Origin: Siphonodentalium dalli
Taxonomy: Eukaryota; Mollusca; Scaphopoda; Gadilida; Siphonodentaliidae
NCBI GenBank assembly: GCA_032622095.1
Contig: CP136063.1
Coordinates: forward strand, 274,219,426 to 274,283,425
DNA length: 64,000 bases
Reading direction: 5' to 3'
Shown here: piece by piece, positions 1 to 14,840 of the stretch
How positions within the stretch are numbered: position 1 is the first letter of the stretch
Layout of the letters: each line of letters begins with the position of its first letter
Notes under the pieces: model-generated
The model's database searches: none
The model's input: only the letters and a program-made list of their open reading frames with translations
What the model was told of the DNA's origin: nothing
Made by a program: the position numbers and the translations under genes

Positions 1-1730
1 GTGAACGCTCTTTATTTGTAACTTACCAGGAATAGACTAACAATGAACGTTCTTTATTTGTAACATACCAGGAATAGACTAACAATGAGCGTTCTTTATT
101 TGTAGCATATTAGGAGTAAGACTAACAATGAAAGTTCTTTATTTTTAACATACAATGAGTAAGACTAACAATGAACGCTCTATATTTGTAACATACCAGG
201 CATAAGACTAACAATGAACGATCTTTATTTGTAACATACCATGAATATATTAACAATGAACGCTTTTTATGTGTATCATACCGGGAATAAGACTAACAAT
301 GAACGCTCTTTATTTGTAACAAACCATGAATAAGAATAACAATGGACGGTCTTTATTTGTAACATACCACTAATAGACTAACAATGAACGCTCTTTAATT
401 GTAACATACCAGGAATAGACTAACAATGAACGCTCTTTATTTGTAACATACCAGGAATAGACTAACAATGAACGCTCTTTATTTGTAACATACCAGGGAT
501 AGACTAACAATTTACGCTCTTTATTTGTAATATACCATGAATAGACTAACAATGAACGTTCTTTATTTGTAACATACCAGGAGTAAGACTAGCAATGAAC
601 ACTCTTTATTTGTAACATACCAGGAGTAAGACTAACAATGAGCGTTCTTTATATGTAACATACCAGTAATATACTATCTATCAACGCTCTTTATATGTAA
701 CATACCAGGAGTAAGGCTAACAATGAGCGTTCTTTATTTTTAACATACCAGGAATAAGATTAACAATGAGCGATCTTTATTTGTAACATACCATGAATTT
801 TCTAACAAGGAACGCTCTTTATTGGTAATATACAATGAGTAGAGTAACAATGAACGCTCTTTATGTGTAATAAACCAGGAATAAGACTAACAATGCACGA
901 TCATTATTTGTAACATACCATGAATATACTGACAAGGAACGCTCTTTATTTGTAACATACCAGGAATAGACTAACAATGAGCGTTCTTTATTGGTAACAT
1001 ACCAGGAGTAAGACTAACAATGAACGCTCTTTATTTAAAACATATCAGGAATAGACTAACAATGAGCGTTCTTTATTTGTAACATACAAGGAGTAAGACT
1101 AACAATGAACGCTCTTTATTTGTAACAGACCAGGAATAGACTATATAACAATGAGCGTTATTTATTTGTAACAAACCAGTAATAGACTAACAATGAACGC
1201 TCTTTATTTTTAACATACAATGTGTAAGACTAACAATGAACGCTCTTTATTTGTAACATACCAGGAATAAGACTAACAATGAACGATCTTTATTTGTAAC
1301 ATGCCATGAATATACTAACAAGGAACGCTCTTTATTTGTAACATACAATGATCAAGACTAACAATGAACGGTCTTTATTTGTAACAAACAATACATAGAC
1401 TAACAATGAACGCTCTTTATGTGTAACATACCAGGAATAAGACTACCAATGGACGTTCTTTGTTGGTTACATACCAGGAATAGACTAACAATAAACGCTC
1501 TTTGTTTGTAACACACCAGGAATAGACTAACAATGAACGCTCTTTATTTGTAACATACCAGGAATAAGACTAACAATGAGCGTTCTTTATTTGTAACATA
1601 CCAGGAATAGACTAACAATGAACGCTCTTTATTTGTAACATACCAGGAATAGACTAACAATGGGCATTCTATATTGGTAACATACCAGCAGTAAGACTAA
1701 CAATGAACGCTCTTTATTTATAACATACCA
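1..1730 (+). repeat. Alpha-type satellite block, truncated by window start
   Basis: This block is collinear with 4,654 onward at a lag of 4,653 bp, shown by TGTAGCATAT at 101 and 4,754. It therefore represents the second half of an alpha block. It lacks a partner 13,403 bp downstream, so it sits outside the super-unit repeat. Confidence 0.8.
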
Positions 1731-3790
1731 GGAATAGACTAACAATGAGCGTTCTTCATTTGTAACATACCAGGAGTAAGACTAACAATGAACGCTCTTT
1801 ATTTTTAACATACCAGGAATAGACTATATAGCAATGAGCGTTCTTTATTTGTAACATACTAGGAATAGACTAACAATGAACGCTCTTTATTTGTAACATA
1901 CCAGGAATAGACTAACAATGAACGTTCTTTATTTGTAACATACCTGGAATAAGACTAACAATGGACGTTCTTTATTTGTAACATACCAGGAATAGACTAA
2001 CAATGAGCGTTCTTTATTTGTAACATACCAGGAATAAGACTAGCAATGAACGTTCTGTATTTGTAACATACCAGGAATAGACTAGCAATGAATGCTCTTT
2101 ATTTGTAACATACCAGGAATAGACTAACAATGGACGTTCTTTATTTGTAACATACCAGGAATAGACTAACAATGGACGTTCTTTATGTGTAACATACCAG
2201 GAATAGACTAACAATGAGCGTTCTTTATTTGTAACATACCAGGAATAAGACCAACAATGGACGTTCTTTATTTGTAACATATCAGGAATAGACTATCAAT
2301 GGACACTCTTTATTTGTAACGTACCAGGAATATACTAGCAATGAACGCTCTTTGTTTGTAACATACCATGAATAGACTAGCAATGAACGCTTTTTATTTG
2401 TTACATACAAGTAATAGACTAAAAATGAGCGTTCGTTATTTGTAACATACCATGAATAGACTAACAATGAACGCTCTTTATTTGTAACATACCAGGAATA
2501 GACTAGCAATGAACGCTCTTTATGTGTAACATACCAGGAATATACTAACAATGATCGTTCTTTATTTGTAACATACCATGAATATACTAGCAATGAGCGT
2601 TCTTTATTTGTAACATACCAGGAATAGACTAACAATGAACGCTCTTTATTTGTAACATACCAGGAATAGACTAACAATGAGCGTTCTTTATTTGTAACAT
2701 ACCAGGAATTGACTAACAATGAACGATCTTTATCTGTAACATACCAGGAATAGACTAACAATGAGCAGTCTGTGTTGGTTACATACCACGAATAAGACTA
2801 GCAATGAACGCACTTTATTTGTAACATACCAGGAATAGATTAGCAATGAACGCTCTTTATTTGTAACATACCAGGTATTGACTAACAATGAACGCTCTGT
2901 ATTTGTAACATACCAGGAATAGATAAACAATTAACGCTCTTTATTTGTAACATACCAGGAATAAGACTAACAATGAACGCTCATTATTGGTATGTGAATT
3001 ATCTTTATTTGTAACATACCATGAATAAGACTAACAATGGACGTACTTTGTTGGTTACATACCAGGAATAAGACAGGCAATGAACGCTCTTTATTTGTAA
3101 CATACCATGAATAAGACTAGCAATGGACGTTCTTTGTTGGTTACATACCAGGAATAAGACTAACAATGAACGCTCTTTATTTGTAACATACCAGGAGTAA
3201 GACTAACAATGAACGCTCTTTATTGGTAACATACCAGGAGTAAGACTAACAATGGACGTTCTTTGTTGGTTACATACCAGGGATAAGACTAGCAATGAAC
3301 GCTCTTTATTTGTAACATACCATGAATAAGACTAACAATGGACGTTCTTTGTTGGTTACATACCAGGAATAAGACTAGCAATAAACGCTCTTTATTTGTA
3401 ACATATCAGGAGTAAGACTAACAATGAACGCTCTTTATTTGTAACTTACCAAGAGTAAGACTAACAATGGACGTTATTTGTTGGTTACATACCAGGGATA
3501 AGACTAGCAATGAACGCTCTTTATTTGTAACATACAATGAATAAGACTAACAATTGACGTTCTTTGTTGGTTACATACCAGAAATAAGACTAGCAATGAA
3601 AGCTCTTTATTTTTAACATACCATGAATAAGACTAACAATGGACGTTCTTTGTTGGTTACATACCAGGATTAAGTCTAGCAATGAACGCTCTTTATTTGT
3701 AACATACCATGAGTAAGACTAACTATGAACGCGCTTTATTTGTAACATACCAGGAATATACCAACAATGGACGTTCTTTGTTGGTTACAT
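1731..3790 (+). repeat. Beta1 block of copy A (~2,060 bp)
   Basis: It begins at the unit with GAGCGTTCTTCATTTG and ends before GAGCGTTCTTTATTTCTAAC. It recurs at 6,589 (lag 4,858) and 8,653 (lag 6,922). The last 0.8 kb (about 3,020-3,790) alternates two 43-bp unit types, GAACGCTC...TTTGTAACATACC and GGACGTTC...TTGGTTACATACC, which makes an 86-bp dimer. Confidence 0.85.
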
Positions 3791-6588
3791 ACCAGGAATA
3801 GACTAACAATGAGCGTTCTTTATTTCTAACATACCATGACAAATACTAACAATGAACGGTCTTATTTTTAACATACAATGAGTAAGACTAACATTGAACG
3901 CTCTGTATTTGTAACATACCAGGCATAAGACTAACAATGAACGATCTTTATTTGTAACATACCATGAATATACTAACAATGAACGCTTTTTATGTGTATC
4001 ATACCAGGAATAAGACTAACAATGAACGCTCTTTATTTGTAACATACCATGAACAAGAATAACAATGGACGGTCTTTATTTGTAACATACCACGAATAGA
4101 CTAACAATGAACGCTCTTCAATTGTAACATACCAGGAATAGACTAACAATGAACGCTCTTTATTTGTAACATACCAGGAATAGACTAACAATGAACGCTC
4201 TTTATTTGTAACATACCAGCGATAGACCAACAATTAACGCTCTTTATTTGTAATATACCATGAATAGACTAACAATGAACGTTCTTTATTTGTAACATAC
4301 CATGAATAAACTAACAATGAACGTTCTTTATTTGTAACATACCAGGAATAAGACAAACAATGAACGCTCTTTATTTGTAACATACCAGGAATAGTCTTAC
4401 AATGAACGCTCTTTATTTGTAACATAACATGAATAGACTAGCAATGAACGCTCTTTATTAGTAACATACCAGGAATATAATAACAATGAATGCTCTTTAT
4501 TTGTAACATACCAGGAATAGACTAACAATGAACGCTCTTTATTTGAAACATACCATGAATAGACTAAAAATGAACGTTCTTTATTTGTAACATACCAGGA
4601 ATAGAGTAACAATGAACGCTCTTTATTTGTAACACACCAGGAATAGACTAACAATGAACGCTCTTTATTTGTAACTTACCAGGAATAGACTAACAATGAA
4701 CGTTCTTTATTTGTAACATACCAGGAATAGACTAACAATGAGCGTTCTTTATTTGTAGCATATTAGGAGTAAGACTAACAATGAAAGTTCTTTATTTTTA
4801 ACATACAATGAGTAAGACTAACAATGAACGCTCTATATTTGTAACATACCAGGCATAAGACTAACAATGAACGATCTTTATTTGTAACATACCATGAATA
4901 TATTAACAATGAACGCTTTTTATGTGTATCATACCAGGAATAAGACTAACAATGAACGCTCTTTATTTGTAACATACCATGAATAAGAATAACAATGGAC
5001 GGTCTTTATTTGTAACATACCACGAATAGACTAACAATGAACGCTCTTTATTTGTAACATACCAGGAATAGACTAACAATGAACGCTCTTTATTTGTAAC
5101 ATACCAGGGATAGACTAACAATTTACGCTCTTTATTTGTAATATACCATGAATAGACTAACAATGAACGTTCTTTATTTGTAACAAACCAGGAATAGACT
5201 AACTATGAGCGTTCTTTATTTGTAACATACCAGGAGTAAGACTAGCAATGAACACTCTTTATTTGTAACATACCAGGAGTAAGACTAACAATGAGCGTTC
5301 TTTATATGTAACATACCAGTAATATACTATCTATCAACGCTCTTTATATGTAACATACCAGGAGTAAGGCTAACAATGAGCGTTCTTTATTTTTAACATA
5401 CCAGGAATAAGATTAACAATGAGCGATCTTTATTTGTAACATACCATGAATTTTCTAACAAGGAACGCTCTTTATTGGTAATATACAATGAGTAGAGTAA
5501 CAATGAACGCTCTTTATGTGTAATAAACCAGGAATAAGACTAACAATGCACGATCATTATTTGTAACATACCATGAATATACTAACAAGGAACGCTCTTT
5601 ATTTGTAACATACCAGGAATAGACTAACAATGAGCGTTCTTTATTGGTAACATACCAGGAGTAAGACTAACAATGAACGCTCTTTATTTAAAACATATCA
5701 GGAATAGACTAACAATGAGCGTTCTTTATTTGTAACATACAAGGAGTAAGACTAACAATGAACGCTCTTTATTTGTAACAGACCAGGAATAGACTATATA
5801 ACAATGAGCGTTATTTATTTGTAACAAACCAGGAATAGACTAACAATGAACGCTCTTTATTTTTAACATACAATGTGTAAGGCTAACAATGAACGCTCTT
5901 TATTTGTAACATACCAGGAATAAGACTAACAATGAACGATCTTTATTTGTAACATGCCATGAATATACTAACAAGGAACGCTCTTTATTTGTAACATACA
6001 AGACTAACAATGAACGGTCTTTATTGGTAACAAACAATACATAGACTAACAATGAACGCTCTTTATGTGTAACATACCAGGAATAAGACTACCAATGGAC
6101 GTGCTTTGTTGGTTACATACCAGGAATAGACTAACAATAAACGCTCTTTGTTTGTAACATACCAGGAATAGACTAACAATGAACGCTCTTTATTTGTAAC
6201 ATACCAGGAATAAGACTAACAATGAATGATCTTTATTGGTAACATACCAGGAATAGACTAACAATGAACGCTCATTATTGGTTATTTACCATGAGGTGAC
6301 TAACAGAGAACGCTCTTTATTTGTAACATACCATGAATAAGACTAACAATGGACGTTCTTTGTTGGTTACATACCAGGAATAGACTAACAATGAACGCTC
6401 TTTATTTGTAACATACCAGGAATAAGACTAACAATGAGCGTTCTTTATTTGTAACATACCAGGAATAGACTAACAATGAACGCTCTTTATTTGTAACATA
6501 CCAGGAATAGACTAACAATGGGCATTCTATATTGGTAACATACCAGGAGTAAGACTAACAATGAACGCTCTTTATTTATAACATACCA
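3791..6588 (+). repeat. Alpha block of copy A (~2.8 kb)
   Basis: This block has landmarks absent from beta: GGTCTTATTTTTAAC, TTTTTATGTGTATCAT, TGTAGCATATTAGG and GGTTATTTACCATGAGGTGAC. It recurs in copy B at 17,194-19,991. Its 3' half also matches 1-1,730. Confidence 0.85.
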
Positions 6589-8652
6589 GGAATAGACTAA
6601 CAATGAGCGTTCTTCATTTGTAACATACCAGGAGTAAGACTAACAATGAACGCTCTTTATTTTTAACATACCAGGAATAGACTATATAGCAATGAGCGTT
6701 CTTTATTTGTAACATACTAGGAATAGACTAACAATGAACGCTCTTTATTTGTAACATACCAGGAATAGACTAACAATGAACGTTCTTTATTTGTAACATA
6801 CATGGAATAAGACTAACAATGGACGTTCTTTATTTGTAACATACCAGGAATAGACTAACAATGAGCGTTCTTTATTTGTAACATACCAGGAATAAGACTA
6901 GCAATGAACGTTCTGTATTTGTAACATACCAGGAATAGACTAGCAATGAACGCTCTTTATTTGTAACATACCAGGAATAGACTAACAATGGACGTTCTTT
7001 ATTTGTTACATACCAGGAATAGACTAACAATGGACGTTCTTTATGTGTAACATACCAGGAATAGACTAACAATGAGCATTCTTTATTTGTAACATACCAA
7101 GAATAAGACCAACAATGGACGTTCTTTATTTGTAACTTATCAGGAATAGACTATCAATGGACACTCTTTATTTGTAACGTACCAGGAATATACTAGCAAT
7201 GAACGCTCTTTGTTTGTAACATACCATGAATAGACTAGCAATGAACGCTTTTTATTTGTTACATACAAGTAATAGACTAAAAATGAGCGTTCGTTATTTG
7301 TAACATACCATGAATAGACTAACAATGAACGCTCTTTATTTGTAACATACCAGGAATAGACTAGCAATGAACGCTCTTTATGTGTAACATACCAGGAATA
7401 TACTAACAATGATCGTTCTTTATTTGTAACATACCATGAATATACTAGCAATGAGCGTTCTTTATTTGTAACATACCAGTAATAGACTAACAATGAACGC
7501 TCTTTATTTGTAACATACCAGGAATAGACTAACAATGAGCGTTCTTTATTTGTAACATACCAGGAATAGACTAACAATGAACGATCTTTATTTGTAACAT
7601 ACCAGGAATAGACTAACAATGAGCAGTCTGTGTTGGTTACATACCACGAATAAGACTAGCAATGAACGCACTTTATTTGTAACATACCAGGAATAGATTA
7701 GCAATGAACGCTCTTTATTTGTAACATACCAGGTATTGACTAACAATGAACGCTCTGTATTTGTAACATACCAGGAATAGATAAACAATTAACGCTCTTT
7801 ATTTGTAACATACCGGGAATAAGACTAACAATGAACGCTCATTATTGGTATGTGAATTATCTTTATTTGTAACATACCATGAATAAGACTAACAATGAAC
7901 GTACTTTGTTGATTACATACCAGGAATAAGACAGGCAATGAACGCTCTTTATTTGTAACATACCATGAATAAGACTAGCAATGGACGTTCTTTGTTGGTT
8001 ACATACCAGGAATAAGACTAACAATGAACGCTCTTTATTTGTAACATACCAGGAGTAAGACTAACAATGAACGCTCTTTATTGGTAACATACCAGGAGTA
8101 AGACTAACAATGGACGTTCTTTGTTGGTTACATACCAGGGATAAGACTAGCAATAAACGCTCTTTATTTGTAACATACCATGAATAAGACTAAAAATGGA
8201 CGTTCTTTGTTGGTTACATACCAGGAATAAGACTAGCAATGAACGCTCTTTATTTGTAACATATCAGGAGTAAGACTAACAATGAACGCTCTTTATTTGT
8301 AACTTACCAAGAGTAAGACTAACAATGGACGTTATTTGTTGGTTACATACCAGGGATAAGACTAGCAATGAACGCTCTTTATTTGTAACATACAATGAAT
8401 AAGACTAACAATTGACGTTCTTTGTTGGTTACATACCAGAAATAAGACTAGCAATGAAAGCTCTTTATTTTTAACATACCATGAATAAGACTAACAATGG
8501 ACGTTCTTTGTTGGTTACATACCAGGATTAAGTCTAGCAATGAACGCTCTTTATTTGTAACATACCATGAGTAAGACTAACTATGAACGCGCTTTATTTG
8601 TAACATACCAGGAATATACCAACAATGGACGTTCTTTGTTGGTTACATACCA
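6589..8652 (+). repeat. Beta2 block of copy A (2,064 bp)
   Basis: Head-to-tail with beta3 at a period of 2,064 bp, which equals 48 units of 43 bp. Copy-specific differences such as CATACATGGAATAAG at about 6,800 distinguish it from beta1 and are shared with the equivalent block in copy B. Confidence 0.87.
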
Positions 8653-10716
8653 GGAATAGACTAACAATGAGCGTTCTTCATTTGTAACATACCAGGAGTA
8701 AGACTAACAATGAACGCTCTTTATTTTTAACATACCAGGAATAGACTATATAGCAATGAGCGTTCTTTATTTGTAACATACTAGGAATAGACTAACAATG
8801 AACGCTCTTTATTTGTAACATACCAGGAATAGACTAACAATGAACGTTCTTTATTTGTAACATACCTGGAATAAGACTAACAATGGACGTTCTTTATTTG
8901 TAACATACCAGGAATAGACTAACAATGAGCGTTCTTTATTTGTAACATACCAGGAATAAGACTAGCAATGAACGTTCTGTATTTGTAACATACCAGGAAT
9001 AGACTAGCAATGAACGCTCTTTATTTGTAACATACCAGGAATAGACTAACAATGGACGTTCTTTATTTGTAACATACCAGGAATAGACTAACAATGGACG
9101 TTCTTTATGTGTAACATACCAGGAATAGACTAACAATGAGCGTTCTTTATTTGTAACATACCAGGAATAAGACCAACAATGGACGTTCTTTATTTGTAAC
9201 ATATCAGGAATAGACTATCAATGGACACTCTTTATTTGTAACGTACCAGGAATATACTAGCAATGAACGCTCTTTGTTTGTAACATACCATGAATAGACT
9301 AGCAATGAACGCTTTTTATTTGTTACATACAAGTAATAGACTAAAAATGAGCGTTCGTTATTTGTAACATAACATGAATAGACTAACAATGAACGCTCTT
9401 TATTTGTAACATACCAGGAATAGACTAGCAATGAACGCTCTTTATGTGTAACATACCAGGAATATACTAACAATGATCGTTCTTTATTTGTAACATACCA
9501 TGAATATACTAGCAATGAGCGTTCTTTATTTGTAACATACCAGGAATAGACTAACAATGAACGCTCTTTATTTGTAACATACCAGGAATAGACTAACAAT
9601 GAGCGTTCTTTATTTGTAACATAGCAGGAATAGACTAACAATGAACGATCTTTATTTGTAACATACCAGGAATAGACTAACAATGAGCATTCTGTGTTGG
9701 TTACATACCACGAATAAGACTAGCAATGAACGCACTTTATTTGTAACATACCAGGAATAGATTAGCAATGCACGCTCTTTATTTGTAACATACCAGGTAT
9801 TGACTAACAATGAACGCTCTGTATTTGTAACATACCAGGAATAGATAAACAATTAACGCTCTTTATTTGTAACATACCAGGAATAAGACTAACAATGAAC
9901 GCTCATTATTGGTATGTGAATTATCTTTATTTGTAACATACCATGGATAAGACTAACAATGGACGTACTTTGTTGGTTACATACCAGGAATAAGACAGGC
10001 AATGAACGCTCTTTATTTGTAACATACCATGAATAAGACTAGCAATGGACGTTCTTTGTTGGTTACATACCAGGAATAAGACTAACAATGAACGCTCTTT
10101 ATTTGTAACATACCAGGAGTAAGACTAACAATGAACGCTCTTTATTGGTAACATACCAGGAGTAAGACTAACAATGGACGTTCTTTGTTGGTTACATACC
10201 AGGGATAAGACTAGCAATGAACGCTCTTTATTTGTAACATACCATGAATAAGACTAACAATGGACGTTCTTTGTTGGTTACATACCAGGAATAAGACTAA
10301 CAATGAACGCTCTTTATTTGTAACATATCAGGAGTAAGACTAACAATGAACGCTCTTTATTTGTAACATACCAAGAGTAAGACTAACAATGGACGTTATT
10401 TGTTGGTTACATACCAGGGATAAGACTAGCAATGAACGCTCTTTATTTGTAACATACAATGAATAAGACTAACAATTGACGTTCTTTGTTGGTTACATAC
10501 CAGAAATAAGACTAGCAATGAAAGCTCTTTATTTTTAACATACCATGAATAAGACTAACAATGGACGTTCTTTGTTGGTTACATACCAGGATTAAGTCTA
10601 GCAATGAACGCTCTTTATTTGTAACATACCATGAGTAAGACTAACTATGAACGCGCTTTATTTGTAACATACCAGGAATATACCAACAATGGACGTTCTT
10701 TGTTGGTTACATACCA
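8653..10716 (+). repeat. Beta3 block of copy A (2,064 bp)
   Basis: Starts at GGAATAGACTAAC followed by the TTCTTCATTTG unit and ends in the TTGGTTACATACC dimer region. Followed by GGAATAGATTAACAGTG, the first gamma unit. Confidence 0.87.
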
Positions 10717-11880
10717 GGAATAGATTAACAGTGAACGCTCTTTATTTGTAACATACCATGAATAAGACTAACAATGGACGTTCTGTGTTGGTTACATACC
10801 AGGAGTAAGACTATCAATGAGCGTTCTTTATTTGTAACATACAAGGAATAGACTAACAATGGACGTTCTTTGTTGGTTACATACCAGGATTAAGACTAGC
10901 AATAAACGCTCCTTATTTGTAGCATACAACGAATAAGACTAACAATGGACGTTCTTTGCTGGTTACATACCAGGAATAATACTAGCAATGAACGCTCTTT
11001 ATTTGTACCATACCATGAGTAAGACTAACTATGAACCCTCTTTGTTTGTAACATACCAGGAATAAGACTAACAATGAGCGTTCGCTATTTGTAACATACC
11101 AGGAATAAGACTAACAATGAGCGTTCTTTATTTGTAACATACCATGACTAAGACTAACAATGAACGGTATTTATTGGTAACATACAATGAGTAGACTTAC
11201 AATGAACGCTCATTATGTGTAACATACCAGGAATAAGACTAACAATGAACGATCTTTATTTGTAACATACCATGAATATACTAACAAGGAACGCTCTTTA
11301 TTTCTAACATACCATGACTAATACTAACAATGCACGGTCTTATTTTTAACATACAATGAGTAAGACTAACATTGAACGCTCTGTATTTGTAACATACCAG
11401 GCATAATACTAACAATGGACGATCTTTATTTGTAACATACCATGAATATACTAACAATGAACGCATTTTATGTGTATCATACCAGGAATAAGACTAACAA
11501 TGAACGCTCTTTATTTGTAACATACCATGAACAAGAATAACAATGGACGGTCTTTATTTGTAACATACCACGAATAGACTAACAATGAACGCTCTTCAAT
11601 TGTAACATACCAGGAATAGACTAACAATGAACGCTCTTTATTTGTAACATACCAGGAATAGACTAGCAATGAACGCTCTTTATTTGTAACATACCAGGGA
11701 TAGACCAACAATTAACGCTCTTTATTTGTAATATACCATGAATATACTAACAAGGAACGCTCTTTATTTCTAACATACAAGGAGTAAGACTAACAATGAA
11801 CGCTCTTTATTTGTAACATACCAGGAATAGACTAACAATGAACGCTCTTTATTTGTAACATACCAGGAATAAGACTAGCA
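10717..11880 (+). repeat. Gamma block of copy A
   Basis: Forward-oriented satellite of mixed unit types between beta3 and the inverted block. It includes GAGCGTTCGCTATTTG and part of an alpha-like run from about 11,290. It ends at GACTAGCA, where orientation flips. Confidence 0.82.
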
Positions 11881-14840
11881 TTTATTGTTATTCTATTACT
11901 GGTACGTCTAGTCTATTCGTGGTATGTTACAAATAAAGAGCGTTCATCGTTAGTCTTACTCCTGGAATGTTACCAATAAAGAACGCTCATTATTAGTATA
12001 TTCCTGGTATGTTACAAATAAAGAGCGTTCATTGTTAGTCTATTCCTGGTATGTTACAAATAAAGAACGTTCATTGTTAGTCTATTCATGGTATGTTACA
12101 AATAAAGAGCGTTCATTGTTAGACTATTCCTGGTATGTTACAAATAAAGAGCGTTCATTGTTAGTCTTACTCCTGGTATGTTACAAATAAATAACGCTCA
12201 TTGTTAGTCTATTCCTGGTATGTTACAAATAAAGAGCGTTCATCGTTAGTCTTACTCCTGGAATGTTACCAATAAAGAACGCTCAGTATTAGTATATTCC
12301 TGGTATGTTACAAATAAAGAGCGTTCGATGTTAGTCTTACTCATTGTACGTTAAAAATAAAGACCCTTCATTGTTAGTCTTAGTCATGGTATGTTAGAAA
12401 TAAAGAGCGCTCATCGTTAGTCTATTCATGGTATGTTATAAATAAAGAGCGTTCATTGTTATTATATTCCTGGTATGTTACAAATAAAGAGCGTTCATTG
12501 TTAGTCTATTCCTGGTATGTTACAAATAAAGAACGCTCATTGTTAGTCTTATTCCTGGTATGTTACAAATAAAGAGCGTTCATTGTTAGTCTATTCATGG
12601 TATGTAACCAACAAAGAACGTCCATTGTTAGTCTTATTCCTGGTATGTTACACATTAAGAGCGTTCATTGTTGGTCTATTCATTGTTACCAATAAGGACC
12701 GTTCATTGTTAGTCTTAGTCATGGTATGTTACAAATAAAGAGCGTTCCTTGTTAGTATATTCATGGTATGTTACAAATAAAGATCGTTCATTGTTAGTCT
12801 TATTCCTGGTATGTTACAAATACAGAGCGTTCATTGTTAGTCTTACACGTTGTATGTTAAAAATAAAGAGCGTTAATTGTTAGTCTATTCCTGGTGTGTT
12901 ACAAATAAATAGCGTTCATTGTTAGTCTTACTCCTGGTATGTTACAAATAAAGAACGCTCATTGTTAGTCTATTCCTGGTATGTTACAAATAAAGAGCGT
13001 TCATTGTTAGTCTTACTCCTGGTATGTTACCAATAAAGAACGCTAATTATTAGTATTTTCCTGGTATGTTACAAATAAAGAGCGTTCGATGTTAGTCTTA
13101 CTCATTGTACGTTAAAAATAAAGACCGTTCATTGTTAGTCTTAGTCATGGTATGTTAGAAATAAAGAGCGCTCATAGTTAGTCTATTCCTGGTATGTTAT
13201 AAATAAAGAGCGTTCATTGGTAGTCTTACTCCTGGTATGTTAACAATAAAGAACGCTCATTGTTAGTATATTCCTGGTATGTTACAAATAAAGAGCGTTC
13301 ATTGTTAGTCTATTCCTGGTATGTTACAAATAAAGAACGCTCATTGTTAGTCTTATTCCTGGTATGTTACAAATAAAGATCATTCATTGTTAGTCTATTC
13401 CTGGTATGTAACCAACAAAGAACGTCCATTGTTAGTCTTATTCATGGTATGTTACAAATAAAGAGCGTTCACTGTTAGTCACCTCCTGGTAAATAACCAA
13501 TAATGAGCGTTCATTGTTAGTCTATTCCTGGTATGTTACCAATACAGATCATTCATTGTTATTCGTATTCCTGGTATGTTACAAATAAAGAGCGTGCATT
13601 GTTAGTCTATTCCTGGTATGTTACAAATAAAGAGCGCTTATTGTTAGTCTAATCCTGGTATGTAACCAACAAAGAACGTCCATTGTTAGTCTTATTCCTG
13701 GTATGTTACACATTAAGAGCGTTCATTGTTAGTCTATTAATTGTTTGTTACCAATAAAGACCGTTCATTGTTAGTCTTAGTCATGGTATGTTTCAAATAA
13801 AGATCGTTCATTGTTAGTCTTATTCCTGGTATGTTACAAATACAGAGCGTTCATTGTTAGTCTTACACGTTGTATGTTAAAAATAAAGAGCGTTAATTGT
13901 TAGTCTATTCCTGGTTTGTTACAAATAAATAGCGTTCAATGTTAGTCTTACTCCTGGTATGTTACAAATAAAGAACGCTCATTGTTAGTCTATTCCTGGT
14001 ATGTTACAAATAAAGAGCGTTCATTGTTAGTCTTACTCCTGGTATGTTACCAATAAAGAACGCTAATTATTAGTATTTTCCTGGTATGTTACAAATAAAG
14101 AGCGTTCGATGTTAGTCTTACTCATTGTACGTTAAAAATAAAGACCGTTCATTGTTAGTCTTAGTCATGGTATGTTAGAAATAAAGAGCGCTCATTGTTA
14201 GTCTATTCCTGGTATGTTATAAATAAAGAGCGTTCATTGGTAGTCTTACTCCTGGTATGTTAACAATAAAGAACGCTCATTGTTAGTATATTCCTGGTAT
14301 GTTACAAATAAAGAGCGTTCATTGTTAGTCTATTCCTGGTATGTTACAAATAAAGAACGCTCATTGCTAGTCTTATTCCTGGTATGTTACAAATAAAGAT
14401 CATTCATTGTTAGTCTATTCCTGGTATGTAACCAACAAAGAACGTCCATTGTTAGTCTTATTCATGGTATGTTACAAATAAAGAGCGTTCACTGTTAGTC
14501 ACCTCCTGGTAAATAACCAATAATGAGCGTTCATTGTTAGTCTATTCCTGGTATGTTACCAATACAGATCATTCATTGTTATTCGTATTCCTGGTATGTT
14601 ACAAATAAAGAGCGTGCATTGTTAGTCTATTCCTGGTATGTTACAAATAAAGAGCGTTTATTGTTAGTCTAATCCTGGTATGTAACCAACAATGAACGTC
14701 CATTGTTAGTCTTATTCCTGGTATGTTACACATTAAGAGCGTTCATTGTTAGTCTATTAATTGTTTGTTACCAATAAAGACCGTTCATTGTTAGTCTTAG
14801 TCATGGTATGTTTCAAATAAAGTGCGTTCCTTGTTAGTAT
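11881..14840 (-). repeat. Inverted satellite block delta, copy A (2,960 bp)
   Basis: The same satellite reads in reverse here, as ATTGTTAGTCTATTCCTGG, GTATGTTACAAATAAAG, AGCGTTC. The left junction is GACTAGCA/TTTATTGTTATTC. At the right junction TTGTTAGTAT meets AAGACTAACAA with essentially no spacer, so the two orientations form a near-palindrome. Inside, a segment repeats at a lag of 1,020 bp (TCTTACACGTTGTATG near 12,840 and 13,860). Confidence 0.95.
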
